A DNA stretch of 42,544 nt from Podila epigama (lineage: Eukaryota; Mortierellomycota; Mortierellomycetes; Mortierellales; Mortierellaceae). Shown piece after piece: positions 31,911 to 42,544 of the stretch. The DNA is taken from the NCBI GenBank assembly GCA_015679605.1, contig JAAAVE010000031.1:375-42918 (forward strand), in the 5' to 3' direction. Position numbers and translations under genes: made by a program. The notes under the pieces are model-generated. The model saw only the letters and a program-made list of their open reading frames with translations, made no database searches and was not told where the DNA came from. Positions within the stretch are counted from its first letter, which is position 1. Every line of letters begins with the position of its first letter.

Positions 31911-32056
31911 GACCATGCGGAAATGCGGCAATGCGGCAAAAGGAAATCTAGGCTAAGCCACGTTTCTAGCTGGATTTTTTGCGGACGGCCATATGTTAAA
32001 AAGGAAAAAAAATCAACAAACAACAACCATATACATTCACTCTACCCCCTTTTACC

Positions 32057-33111
32057 ATGTTCAATCGTTGCATGCGTCCGCTCAACCTCGGACTGTTGCC
32101 CAAGTCATCACCCATTTACCATGCTCTTCCGGCAGTGCACATTCGTTCAAAGTCATCGGCAGCAGCGGTGACTTCTGCTGATCCAAAAAGAAAGGGCCAA
32201 AACGGATCTCTTACGACAAAACCCACAACCACACCTACTATACCTAACTACACCACCAGTTTGAGTCGACTTCGGGAACATTACATGACATCGCTCCAGG
32301 AGGATATAATGATTGCTTCATACCGGCACCACCACAAGGCAAAGAAGCGTACACCTGAAGGTGTCAAGGTTGAACTGAAAGGAAAGAAACATATAAAACC
32401 AGCACCACGGCCATCATCCCCGAGCGAGATCCCCGAGCTAATCAAAATTGATGTGCACTGTATGATGAAGGAAGCGATCACCAGCAAATACAATCTATTA
32501 AGTGGCATCATGGCGATCCAGTCCATTACTGGTGAGACTCCCGAGATCATCTTTGCCAAGAAAGGAGTCCACAACTGGAAGCTGAGAAAAGGTTTGGCAT
32601 ACTTTTGTTGTTTACTGTGTGTGTGATGTGATATGATGTGTATGTATGGATATAAATTGTATGAAGGTGGCATTTTTGCTCAAGATATTCCTGACTAACT
32701 CTACTCTTCTACTCTTGTACTGTTATTGTTTTTCTAGGAATGCCAATTGGTTGTCGAGTTACACTGAAGGGCGACAAGATGTATCAATTTCTGGACAAGC
32801 TAGTGGAGGTTGTATTACCAAGGATGAAAGAGTGGCCAGGGCTTCCGGAAGGATCAGGAGATGGTACAGGCAACATTGGCATGGGCTTTCCACCGTCAGC
32901 ATTGTCACTATTCCCCGAGATTGAGAGTAACTTTGATATGTACCCTAGGATGACTGGATTTGATATCACGTTCAATACGACTGCGTATACGAATCTTGAA
33001 GCAAGACTTCTCATGTCTGGCTTCAACCTGCCCTTTCAAAAATCCAGTCAAAGTAGTCATAAGGCCGCCACCAACTCGGAAGGAACAGAATCATTGAATA
33101 AAAAAATCTAA
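32057..33111 (+). CDS. Mitochondrial large-subunit ribosomal protein uL5m (yeast Mrpl7-like)
   Basis: Exons 32057-32591 and 32738-33111 join in phase 1, giving 302 residues, like yeast Mrpl7. It is a component of the mitoribosome central protuberance. The basic, Ser-rich N-terminus (MFNRCMRPLNLG, lacking acidic residues) fits a mitochondrial presequence. The L5 core shows LREHYMTSLQED, PELIKIDVHCMMKEA, ITGETPEIIFAKKGVHNWKLRKG, MPIGCRVTLKGDKMYQFLDKL and FPEIESNFDMYPRMTGFDITFNTTA, the last matching the L5 'FPEI' signature. The C-terminal tail is Ser/Thr-rich. The intron sits between the RNA-contact segment and the C-terminal domain. Confidence 0.93.
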
Positions 33112-33609
33112 GCCACCACACATGCCCACCTTTTTTTTTTTCTTTTCTTTGCAGAGACGGGGGGGAAAAAAAGTGAAGACGACACCCCTCTCTTCTCTCT
33201 CTTTCCCTTTTATTTTTTCTCTTTGTCCATTTCGCTTTCAATTCTTCACTTTAATCCTCACCAACAGCCGTCAAAAAGTCCCGTTCCTTTTCTCCGTCTG
33301 AACAAGGAATCATTAGTTGTACGCCTAACAGACAGACTCTGCTTACCTTCTGTCGCGTCTCAGGACAATCATCTCTCTATCTTCAATACCTTTCATTCGC
33401 ACCAGTTCGCGATTGCCACATTACTTCACACCAACTTATCATCATACCCCCCTCCCCACCCTTCTCTACTCGCCCCAGACCATAGTTTTTTTCATATTAG
33501 TGGTCTGTGTTGCTCGCTCCTTTATCACCCTCCTCAACGTTGACGACTTCACCGCTGCAAGGAAGCAATTAGTCCACCACCCCCCCCCTCCAACACACGC
33601 TGACAACCA
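33112..33609. other. SIN3 promoter and leader
   Basis: About 500 bases of pyrimidine-rich (CT and CCCC) sequence between uL5m and SIN3. No gene is recognised; the frames here are low-complexity. It probably holds the SIN3 promoter and a long 5' UTR. Confidence 0.55.
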
Positions 33610-36600
33610 ATGCCAGCCCCACCTCTTCCCGAGGACAACCCTCAATGGTCTCGAGGTCCTGGTCCGCAGGGGTATTCGTAAGTGGCTCAAGTCCCAAGTC
33701 TCTTTCCCATTTCACTTGCATCAATCCACACACGTTGTTGTTACTACATGACCTTCTGGCGTTGATTGAATGAGTCATGGGTTGTGTGTGGGCCCTTTTT
33801 GTTTGTGGTGCGGGAAATTAATTGGCGTGATGAAAAGCCTCAAAGCCAGAATGGTTTGGACTTTAACATTTAAATGCTATTTTCTTATGGTGGTAGGTCG
33901 CCTTCTGGATCAATTCAACCTCGACCATCGGCATCTCCATATGCCCATCATCTCCCACCTGTCGGAGGTGGCCCTCCAGGACCTGACCAACACCCACCAA
34001 GTCAAGGTTGTCCAGTCCTGCCACCTCCACCCCCAATGAATATTGGAGGTCCTCCCAGATCCGGTCCTGTGCCTCCTTCGCGACCCCCAACTAGTCCATC
34101 CATGTCCAATGCCCACGCTTCGGCCATCATGCCACCATCATCCCACGGTCCTCCTTCTAGTCATAATGGGCCTGATGGCCACCATCATCGGATGGCCTCG
34201 TCTCCCCAGCCAGGTCACATGGGCCAATCGCCCCATCCTGTGCAATCGCCCCATGTTTCGCACCAAGGTCCACATATGTCGTCGTCGATCAATCCTCCTC
34301 AGGCCATCGCACCAGGTCCAGGACCAGGACCAGGGTCTGGCCCCGTTACTGTCTCGGGCCCTCCTCCATCCCAAAATGCCCCCCCACCATCGCAGTCAGC
34401 TCCACCACCAAGTGGCGGCAGCTCGTCCTCGGCGGCTAACAGCAGTTACCGCCCTTTGAATGTTAGGGATGCACTTTCGTACCTGGACCAAGTGAAGGTG
34501 CAGTTCCAGGACCATCCAGATGTTTATAACCGCTTCCTTGACATCATGAAGGATTTCAAAAGTCAAAAGTAAGTCCTTATTTTATTTGGGATCAGGAGCG
34601 TTTCGTGTTTCCAAACGAGATTGGTTGAGGGTGAGAGAGATGAGCGTGAGCTCAGCCACCCATCATACGCTTTTTTTATTTTTTCGGGTTGGGAGGGATT
34701 CGTCACACAAAAGAAAGACACACCTTCTAATAATCACTTTTTGATATCGTTGGTTTTCTTGTTCCTTTTAAAGTATCGACACTCCAGGCGTCATCGAGCG
34801 CGTATCTAGTCTGTTCAAGGGTCATCCTACACTTATTTCGGGATTCAACACATTCTTGCCTCCAGGATACCGCATTGAGTGCTTTAGCAATGCTAACGAT
34901 GCCAACATGATCAGAGTCACAACACCATCGGGACATACTACCACTCAGATGGGAGGACCTATTGTCATCAACGAACGTCTCCCTCCACCTCAGGCTCCTC
35001 CACATTATGGTGGCCAACCAGGCTACCACGTACCGCAGAGCAGTGGATATCCTCCATCTATCCCTTCCATTTCACAGATCCAGCTTCCTCCCGTGAACTC
35101 TCCAGGGTACATGTCACAACAATCCTTGCAAGGTATGCCGCCAGCAGGTCCACAAGGCGGTGCCAACAACAAGAAGACACCTGTAGAATTTAACCATGCC
35201 ATCAACTATGTTCACAAGATCAAGGTAATATTTCAAGGCGATATCATATGTTTGCATGAATAATGTATGTGAGTCATTTACCCTTCATTCATCTCTGGTC
35301 CGTGTATCTGACAAACTCTGTCATCGTTTTTTTTCCCAATGTACTCTAGAATCGATTCTCAAATGATCCTGATACCTATAAGCAGTTCCTAGAACTCTTG
35401 CAAGCGTACCAAAAGGAGATGAAACCTATTACCGATGTAATGATGTTTTCACTTTTGTCTTGTTTCTTTTTTCAGACTTATGATGTTCGTATTCTTTGTT
35501 TAATATGCTAATACGTTTACATATTCGCTTTTCAACCTTTAGGTATATGCACATGTAACTTTGCTTTTCAAAAATGCCCCAGATCTGTTGGACGAGTTCA
35601 AGCAATTCTTGCCCGAGAATGGAAATCCACCAAACCCTGATCTCTTTGATGAGATGATGCCCCAGCCATCGACTCCTGCCCCTCCATCGAGATCGATGCC
35701 AGTTCTCAGCACGCTGAGCAATGGTATGGCAGTAGGTGACTTTCCAAGTCCACCTTCAAACGATCCTTATGGGAAGAAGGGACCACAGATGGTCCCATCT
35801 AGCAACATGGGCTCTGGAAAGAAGAAGAGAGCACCCACAACCGCTATCGATAGACCAATGCCAGAAGGTATCCCAGGGACGAACAAGAAGCGTGTCAAAC
35901 ATGGCCATATGGCGGAGGGTGGTGGTATCTCTCCTCCTATCATGGGTGTACAGCACGCAGTCGTGGTAAAGAACCCAGCCAGCGTGGAGGAGCTGGCCTT
36001 TTTCGACAAGGTTAAGAAGGCTTTGGGTAACAGACAGACCTATAATGAGTTCCTGAAGCTTTTGAACCTTTTCAGTCAAGATATTCTGGACCGCAAGCTC
36101 CTCGTTGAAAAAGTGGAGACTTTCCTTGCGCCCCACAAAGACTTGATGGAATGGTTCAAGGCATTTGTTGGCTGGGATGGAAAGGATGAGATTATCGAGA
36201 ACGTCGCCGCTCCTCGCCACAAGGTCGATTTGAGTACCTGCAGACGATATGGAGAGAGTTATCGTCTCTTGCCCAAGAACGTAAGTCATATTTGATGTGT
36301 GTTGAATGTTTTTTTGAAAATGAATATTCCCACAATCATTCTCACTTATCATGTTTTCCATTTTTTACGCAATGTAGGAGACTCTCCTTCCATGTACAGG
36401 ACGCGATGAAATGTGCTGGGAGGTTTTGAACGATGTCTGGGCTTCTCATCCAAATTGGTCCGTTGAAGGTGAAGGGTTTATGCCCCACAAGAAGAACATT
36501 TATGAGGAAGCTCTTCATAAGTGCGAGGAGGATCGGTATGAGTTTGACATGAACATTGAGGCCAACCTGCACACGATCGCCTTGCTGGAGCCCATCAACA

Positions 36601-39118
36601 AGAGGATTCAAGGCATGACTAGCGAGGAAAAGGCTCGGTTTAAGCTTCCAGAGGGCCTAGGCGGCACTTCCAAGACTATCTACCAGCGCATCATCAAAAA
36701 GATTTATGACAAGGAGCGTGGTCTGGAAGTCATTGATGCACTTCACAATAACCCTGCTATGGCTGTTCCTGTCGTCTTGAAACGTCTCAAACAGAAAGAC
36801 GAGGAATGGAAAAAGTCACAGGTATGTCGGCGGGTGAGGGAAGGAAAATGTTTATGCTTTAGCTTTGCTCAGTGCATCATGTCTGACCATTTCTTCCATC
36901 TGTCTTCTGAAATATCCTTTTTTTCATGTTTTTGTAGCGCGACTGGAACAAGGTGTGGCGTGAGATTGACGCTAAAAACTTTTATAAAGCATTGGATCAC
37001 CAAGGATTGACGTTCAAGACGGCAGACAAGAAGATGATTACAACAAAGTCACTTGTCGCGGAGATCGAGGCCCTCCGTCGCGAGCAAATGGACAAGAGGC
37101 TGGTACCGTCGATCCGGCCACGGTACCAGTTCCAGTTCAGCTTTAAGGATCCAAGTGTGTTCCGCGATACCAACAACATTATTCTCTCTTTTCTTGATAA
37201 GCAGTCTATCTATGTGTCTGGAGATCGCGAAAAAATGGAGAGCTTTATCAGAGAGTTTGTCCCTCAGTTCTACTTCTTGGGAAATCAGCTGATGAACGAT
37301 GACGATGTCACCATGGGCGAAGACGATATCTCAACAGGCGTCGATCGCTCAGGACAGAAGACTCAGGATGGCAAGGCTGGTGATGCACAGATCAAGATGG
37401 AGCCCAAGGATGACTCTATGCCAGTTTCAGGGCCAAGAATCCCAGTGGCGGTGGACAAGGATCAAACTAGGGCCATATCACCAAGTAACACGTGGATCCA
37501 GGTTGGCAATTATGACGTGAAGCCAACAAGCCTTGGTGCCACTCCATCATCGTCAGAATCAAAGAAGACGTCTTTGAACTTTTTCGGAAACACGACCTAT
37601 TACTGCTTCTTCCGTCTTTACCAGGTAGAGTCGACTTTTTTTTGACGTTTTTCTTGCCAGACTCGATCGGTTTCTTTTGTAGAGGATGATGGAGCATGGT
37701 GAAAATACTGAACGCTTCTTTGAAATTTTTGATTTTGAAAATAATAGCTAATCTACAGCCGTCTGGAGACCATCAAAAACACTGCAACTGAGCTGAGCAG
37801 GAATTCTTCGGATCGCAAGATTACTAACCCAGCGGCAGCTGAACTGGGCCTGCAGGATAACCGTGCTGATGGTAACAACGTCTGATTCGTCCACTCGCGA
37901 CCTGTATCTTTGGTTACCATTGTCTCATGCATGTCTGACGCCTTTTTTTTTCTAATCCTCCCCTGTTGTGAACTTTTCTAGTCGAAGCAGATCTTAAGAG
38001 TGGAACTGGAAACTATTATGCCAAACTTCTTGCTCTTCTTGGCAAGCTTTTTGAGGGCGAGATTGACCAGCAGACATTTGAGGAGAGCTCACGATATATC
38101 TTTGCCACCAAGGCATATATTGTCTTTACATTGGACAAGGTCATCCAAGCCTTGATCAAGCATGTAAGTCTTTTTATGTTGTATGTGGGTCGAATTAGCA
38201 ATGTGACATTGAGACAAATTAGAACCCTGTTAGCTCACTTTGGTACATTTTCCCATAGGTTCATTCTATTGTCACTGACCAAAGATGTAATGAGTTGATT
38301 GCCATGTTTGTCAAAGATCGTCACCATGAAAAGAATAGCAGACGCCAGCAGATCATTTATCGTATGCAGGCCGATGCTGTTGTTGGCGACGAGAACTTGT
38401 ACAAGGTTGAATACGTAAGTCTCTCTCTCTTTTTCTCTTTTTGTTGGCATTGGGTTGAATTGTCTGACTATCCTGAGAGTAATAATTAATCATGTACCCC
38501 TCAATGCCCCATACTGCACAGGCCAAGGACGATCAGACAATGAGTATTCAGTTGCTAAGCAAGAACGACTACACATTGGATACTGCCATTTCATCTGAGG
38601 AAAAGTGGGGTTACTACATTGATAGCTATGTGTTGTTGACTCCAACAGAGGGCGTGCTTGCATCAGGCTTCCCAACCTTCTTGAAGCGTAACTTGCCATC
38701 CATGATTCAAGAGGAGCCTCCACAAGACATTATTACGCATAGTGGACTGGAAGTCAAGATCTGTATCAACACATACAAGATATTTTTCGTCAATTCGACT
38801 GAGGATTACTTCCAGCGCAAGAACGTGGGTGTTACAAAGGCTCAGTTGAAGGATGTTCGTGCCAAGCGGTTGGACAAGTTTAATGCCTGGCTCAAGTCAA
38901 CAGAGGAGGATGACAAGGAGGAGGAGGTGAAGGAGAGGGCGGAAGAGTTCAAGAAGTGGCTTGAAAAAGGGCCAGCAGATGTGAAGTCAGGAGTGGTGAC
39001 AACAGCGGTCGAGGTACCGGCGCTGGAATCTGACCCTGCAGGTGCTGAGCGCAAAGTCTACAAGACGACGATGCCTGAAGAGGACAAGGATGTGGCCATG
39101 GATGGCGTTGAAGCATAG
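33610..39118 (+). CDS. SIN3: SIN3 transcriptional co-repressor
   Basis: Eleven exons: 33610-33677, 33897-34568, 34774-35224, 35350-35436, 35543-36280, 36378-36821, 36938-37624, 37748-37871, 37982-38163, 38259-38414 and 38522-39118; 1,401 residues. Sin3 scaffolds the Rpd3-type histone deacetylase complex in the nucleus. PAH1 lies near residues 207-272 ([15 protein letters not shown]…[11 protein letters not shown]), PAH2 near 382-452 ([15 protein letters not shown]…[10 protein letters not shown]), and PAH3 near 575-640 ([25 protein letters not shown]). The histone-deacetylase-interaction domain follows ([33 protein letters not shown]), then the Sin3 C-terminal region ([16 protein letters not shown]). 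A Pro/Gln/His/Ser-rich region precedes PAH1. Acceptor 37747 for exon 8 is chosen because it keeps frame and restores the conserved helix; the AG 11 bases later would shift frame. ATG 33610 opens exon 1. Confidence 0.95.
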
Positions 39119-39523
39119 CGTAGGGGTTGAGAGTGAAAGACATTCCCAGTTTTTTTTCAGAATACATAGCCCTCCAATAAGTGGGCAAAAAAAAAAAATG
39201 CCGTCTTGATCTTGTTAACTTTTGCTTCTTCAAATTTGCAATTATGGAGGTTAAAATAAAAAAAATCAGATTTCCACACCAGTCTCGTGTACACTTACAC
39301 CTGACGCGAACCAAGTCTTTCTTTGACACGCGACGCGACGGTACCCACACTCTTCTAAAAGATGAGTGCCACAACAGTTTTGGCCAAGCGAACATGGGTT
39401 TTAAACGGTTACCTTTAAACCCAATATCGTCAGTCAACAGATCGTAATTATTCTCCACGTGATGATTTTTTGGTGTATGCAAGTTTGAGCACTCTCATTT
39501 CCAACGACATTTTCTTTGAACAA
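39119..39523. other. Intergenic region SIN3 / NAXD
   Basis: About 400 bases. It contains poly-A tracts and, near 39325-39345, a cluster of CGCGA motifs (ACGCGACGCGACGG) resembling Mlu-box cores. No gene was recognised. Confidence 0.55.
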
Positions 39524-41434
39524 ATGCATCGACAACGAGTCTTGTTTCAATTCCTGTCATTGCCAGTCATTACTTCATTCCGTGTACCACCTACAGCAGT
39601 TCGTTACTCTTGTCGACACATTCACACCATTAGAGGAGGTTTATCTTACAACAGCCTTCGAGGTCACGCCCATATGGAGCAACAGCAACAACAACAACAA
39701 CAACCAAGTTCAGACCGTCGTTTGTTTTCACAAGCGATAACAACAACTGAGCCAAGCTTTTCGAGCTATTATGAGATTATTCCATCGCTATCAAATGAGA
39801 CACACAAGGGTCAAGGAGGTAAATCATCAGATCAGCATTTTGTTAGATACATGCAACAAAACTAAAGAGTGTCTTTTTACATTTTTTTTATTTTTATTTT
39901 ACGCTGTCTTACAAGGGCGTGTGTGTGTCATGGGAGGGTCTAGTGAGTAGGTCACCAATATACAATAATGTCGCGTCTAGCATGTTCGTGAATGTTCGTA
40001 TCATATTTGAGAGCTAGTAATGTTAACCTTCTAGTTTATACAAAAAAAAAAAAAAATAGATACACAGGAGCACCATTTTTTAGTGGAATGAGCGCCTTGC
40101 GCTTGGTGAGTGGCGGAACGGATATCCTTCAACTAGGAGGGTGCTGACAAAAAAAGAGTGAACTGTTGCTAAGTATGTTTCATGCCTCTCTTCGTTTTGA
40201 AATAGGGTGCTGACTTGTGCCATATTATTTGTGACAAGGACGCTGCGACAGCCATAAAATCATATTCACCAGATTTGATTGTCCACCCGTTGATAAAAGT
40301 ACAAACGCTGGAGATACTTGAACAAGAGATTGCTCAAAGTACAGGATCATCAACAACGGATGTGGATGCGGCTCACGCAAAAAGAATCAAGAAGCTGATA
40401 AACAAGATCGAAGCACAATCACAGGAAACGCTCTCTGGGATCTTGGAACGCATTCATGTGCTTGTGATTGGACCTGGGTTGTCGCGTGATAACAAGATGC
40501 AAGCCATGGCGCGGTTCGCGATTCAAAAAGCGCGTGAGATTCAATTGCCGATTGTTGTTGACGCGGTAAACGAGATTATTTTTTCGTGTTTTTTTTTTTT
40601 TTTGTCATTCAGTTTTGTTTAAACGAGAACCTGGAGCCAACCGAGAGCCATTGTATACTAACGTTCTTTTCACATACTTTTTTTGGTCTTGATTTCTTAG
40701 GATGGACTATTTCTTGTTCAGAATGAACCAGATCTAGTACAAGGATATAAGCGTGCCATCCTGACACCCAACTTGGTCGAGTTCAAGCGACTCTGCACTG
40801 CAAAGGTACAATGAACTTTTTTTTTTTTTTTTTTTTTGCTACTTTGTTTTAACTTTATGTCAAATATAGAATGTCTCCAAACGAGATGCCCAGACTCTAT
40901 CCGAAGCCTTTGGAGGCGTCATTGTCGTGCAGAAAGGAAAGCATGATGTCATCGCGAATGGTAGCATGGGTACGTCCATTTTCATGCAAAAAAGCATGCT
41001 TCACTTTGTGGGACGTGAAGACACTTATTGAGGCAAAAAAGCGAGACGGGTGTGTTATCGCGTAGCATACTATACCTTTCTTACACTCTTATTTCTTTCA
41101 TGGACCAAATGCAGTATACGAGGTAACGAATACCGGAGGACTCAAAAGATCCGGAGGTCAGGGTGATCTACTCACTGGTATGATCGCCACCGCCCTTGCC
41201 TGGATTGTGGCCAATGGTAAAAAACCGGTGGACGAAGAAAAGATGGATAAACAGTTCATGGTCGCCTGTTATGGCGCGTGTATGTTTACCCGTCGATGTT
41301 CACAACTTGCGTTCAAGAAACACCGTCGTGCTGTACAGTCGTCCGATATTCTGGACGAGATTGGACCTTTCTTTGCAGAATCTGTCGAGAAGGCCAATCC
41401 TAATGATACATGGCATCAGGTTGTACGTGAATAG
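39524..41434 (+). CDS. ATP-dependent NAD(P)H-hydrate dehydratase
   Basis: Exons 39524-39818, 39916-39946, 40060-40105, 40206-40565, 40701-40805, 40870-40969 and 41115-41434; 418 residues. The enzyme (NAXD/CARKD family) repairs damaged NADHX and NADPHX to NAD(P)H using ATP, with the epimerase NAXE. The first 60 residues are basic and hydroxylated ([20 protein letters not shown]), a likely mitochondrial presequence, and include a run of eight Gln (39680-39703). The ribokinase-like core shows [25 protein letters not shown], where exons 2 and 3 supply only 31 and 46 bases, then [46 protein letters not shown] and [16 protein letters not shown] (anionic-hole signature). The donor at 39947 (GA|GTAGGT) must be used to keep frame. 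The closer-to-consensus GTGAGT four bases upstream would break it. Confidence 0.93.
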
Positions 41435-41806
41435 TGCGAAACAAGAGTAATATTAAAGTGAAAGGACAACTCTCTCGTGTTGATGACCCTGTTTTTGAGG
41501 ACCACGCGTTTGGCATGGCAGAGTTTAGGATGGTTGTAAATGGGACCAGAAGCTGTTAGGCGTCACAAAAGGATGATAACATGGCGCGGAGCTGAACAAA
41601 ATACAAAAAGTCAGGCTAAAACGCGAACGAGCTGGCTAAAACATCCTTTGTCAATTTGTCATTTGAAGTCCCATAAAAATATACATGGGATATCTAGTCT
41701 CTGTCCTGTGAACATTAACATCAAGGCTCACTGAGTTGCACAGGAGTAAAAAGTAGGGAAGGCTGAATAGCCAATGGGGTTTGCAATGAGGTGTTGGCGC
41801 GTTTTA
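41435..41806. other. Convergent intergenic region NAXD / RING gene
   Basis: About 370 bases between two 3' ends. No ORF, tRNA or repeat was recognised. Confidence 0.55.
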
Positions 41807-42544
41807 TTAGTCGCTTTGGGTCGTCGTCTCGGGCTGCCCTGATTGCGCCTGAGATCCACTGTTATCCTCGGTAAGCAACGAGTAGCGACTATGTGAGAGA
41901 CAGAGGAGATGGAGGTTAGAAAGACAGCGTCAATTTTGAGCATTCTTGGACAATCCATGGTTGCAGAGTTGCAGAAATAATACTAATAATAATAAAGTCT
42001 GTTACCAAGTTGGGCAAGTCGCGCTTGTTTTCAACCAGGGCTTGATGCAATCGCTGTGGAAGATGTGTTTGCAAGGTAGCTGTAGACAAGTATCCTCTTT
42101 TACGAATTCATCCTTGCAGACACTGCACTCGGTCTTCGACGCTGTTTAGCATGTGAATAGCACAAAAATAGAGAATAGGTCAGATAAGGCAAAGAAGACA
42201 AAACAGAAGTCAGTTATAGAAAACTGATGACCACACAGCATCATTGCGCGCAACAAAAAGGAGTTACCAAGTTCTTCGTCTGTAAGTGTGTGCGGTGGTA
42301 TAGATTCGATAGTTTCGTCAGAGGCCCCGACAGGACCACTCTGTCGGCTACAAAATGAAAAAATAAAAGGGTCCACAAAGAGCGTGTGTGAGTTTAACAG
42401 CAGTTTGGTTTGGAAAATAGCCTTTGACATGATCATAAGAGAGACATACTTTTGAAGTTCCATCAAGTGTGTGATAACATCATCGAGGCCTCCTTGTCCA
42501 AAGACATAGTCTCCTGGATTGCCGACCATGTTAAAGAAGCCTCC
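41807..42544 (-). CDS. RING-H2 E3 ubiquitin ligase, RNF115/RNF126-like (5'-partial)
   Basis: Minus-strand exons 42544-42450 (open at the window edge), 42347-42268, 42141-42006 and 41888-41807 join in phases 2, 1 and 2. The first visible exon reads GGFFNMVGNPGDYVFGQGG followed by LDDVITHLMEL, which is the conserved pre-RING block of RNF115/126-type ligases. The linker ends in PPHTLTDEELASKTEC. The RING-H2 domain follows: C-x2-C (ECSVCKDEF), then LPCKHIFHSDCIKPWL and CPTCRYSLL, with all eight zinc ligands present. The protein finishes with a Gln/Ser/Thr-rich tail (SQAQSGQPETTTQSD). In the family the enzyme ubiquitinates misfolded or membrane cargo, with an N-terminal BCA2 zinc finger that would be outside this window. 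Confidence 0.9.

Noticed and set aside
37661-37698. Possible extra SIN3 micro-exon between exons 7 and 8
   Set aside because: Joining 37624 directly to 37748 keeps frame and restores the conserved Sin3 helix (RLYQLIYSRL), so no micro-exon is needed.
39325-39345. CGCGA cluster as a definite Mlu-box promoter
   Set aside because: The motif is only similar to the core, and no cell-cycle gene starts nearby. Mentioned in the intergenic entry only.
1-42544. CRISPR array, prophage, transposon, tRNA or rRNA gene, secondary-metabolite cluster
   Set aside because: Looked for by eye on both strands. No spaced direct repeats, transposase or integrase motifs, tRNA T-arm motifs in the intergenic regions, or core biosynthetic enzymes were seen. 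A tRNAscan or repeat search could still find diverged elements.

Overview
The window is a gene-dense, intron-rich fungal nuclear locus. The evidence is 14 spliced protein genes plus one intronless one, on both strands, nearly all with short GT-AG introns (about 60-220 nt). There are conserved fungal and opisthokont housekeeping proteins, AATAAA-type 3' ends, and strong codon bias in the translation genes RACK1 and RPL9. Protein style and intron density suggest an early-diverging filamentous fungus of the Mucoromycota/Mortierellomycota type. That placement is inference. There is one assembly gap (N at 13015-13540). I see no operon, CRISPR array, intact transposon, virus or secondary-metabolite cluster.

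Layout. 1-1010 (+): GDSL esterase of the IAH1 type, 5' end outside the window. 1067-7984 (-): giant THADA/Trm732-like tRNA-methylation scaffold. 8202-9347 (+): TSC13/TECR enoyl reductase. 9680-10780 (-): short-chain dehydrogenase. 11045-17680 (+): FG nucleoporin of the Nup214/Nup159 family, interrupted by the gap. 17894-19780 (-): C2H2 zinc-finger regulator. 19781-21656: a 1.9-kb divergent intergenic region with G-rich and hairpin-forming tracts. 21657-23269 (+): plasma-membrane syntaxin (Sso1-like) with a GC-AG intron. 23440-25692 (+): RACK1 with unusually long introns, one carrying a U24/snR24-like snoRNA signature. 26479-27054 (+): ribosomal protein L9. 27548-28680 (+): RNA polymerase I subunit RPA43. 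28851-29888 (+): unrecognised protein. 30131-31861 (+): Cdc25 phosphatase. 32057-33111 (+): mitochondrial ribosomal protein uL5m. 33610-39118 (+): SIN3 co-repressor. 39524-41434 (+): NAD(P)HX dehydratase. 41807-42544 (-): RNF115/126-like RING-H2 ligase, 5' end outside the window.

The genes are not a pathway cluster. Several serve ribosome and translation functions (Trm732-like, RACK1, RPL9, RPA43, uL5m and the putative U24 snoRNA), but their adjacency is probably incidental. Exon joins were worked out by hand from reading frame, splice consensus and protein-family continuity. Almost every join keeps phase. The exceptions are one THADA junction and the Nup gap, both reported as findings. The points most worth a second look are the U24-like element in the third RACK1 intron, the structured segment in the 19.8-21.7 kb intergenic region, the altered active-site blocks of the IAH1-like esterase, the competing splice sites in NAXD and the nucleoporin gene, and the unrecognised gene beside CDC25.
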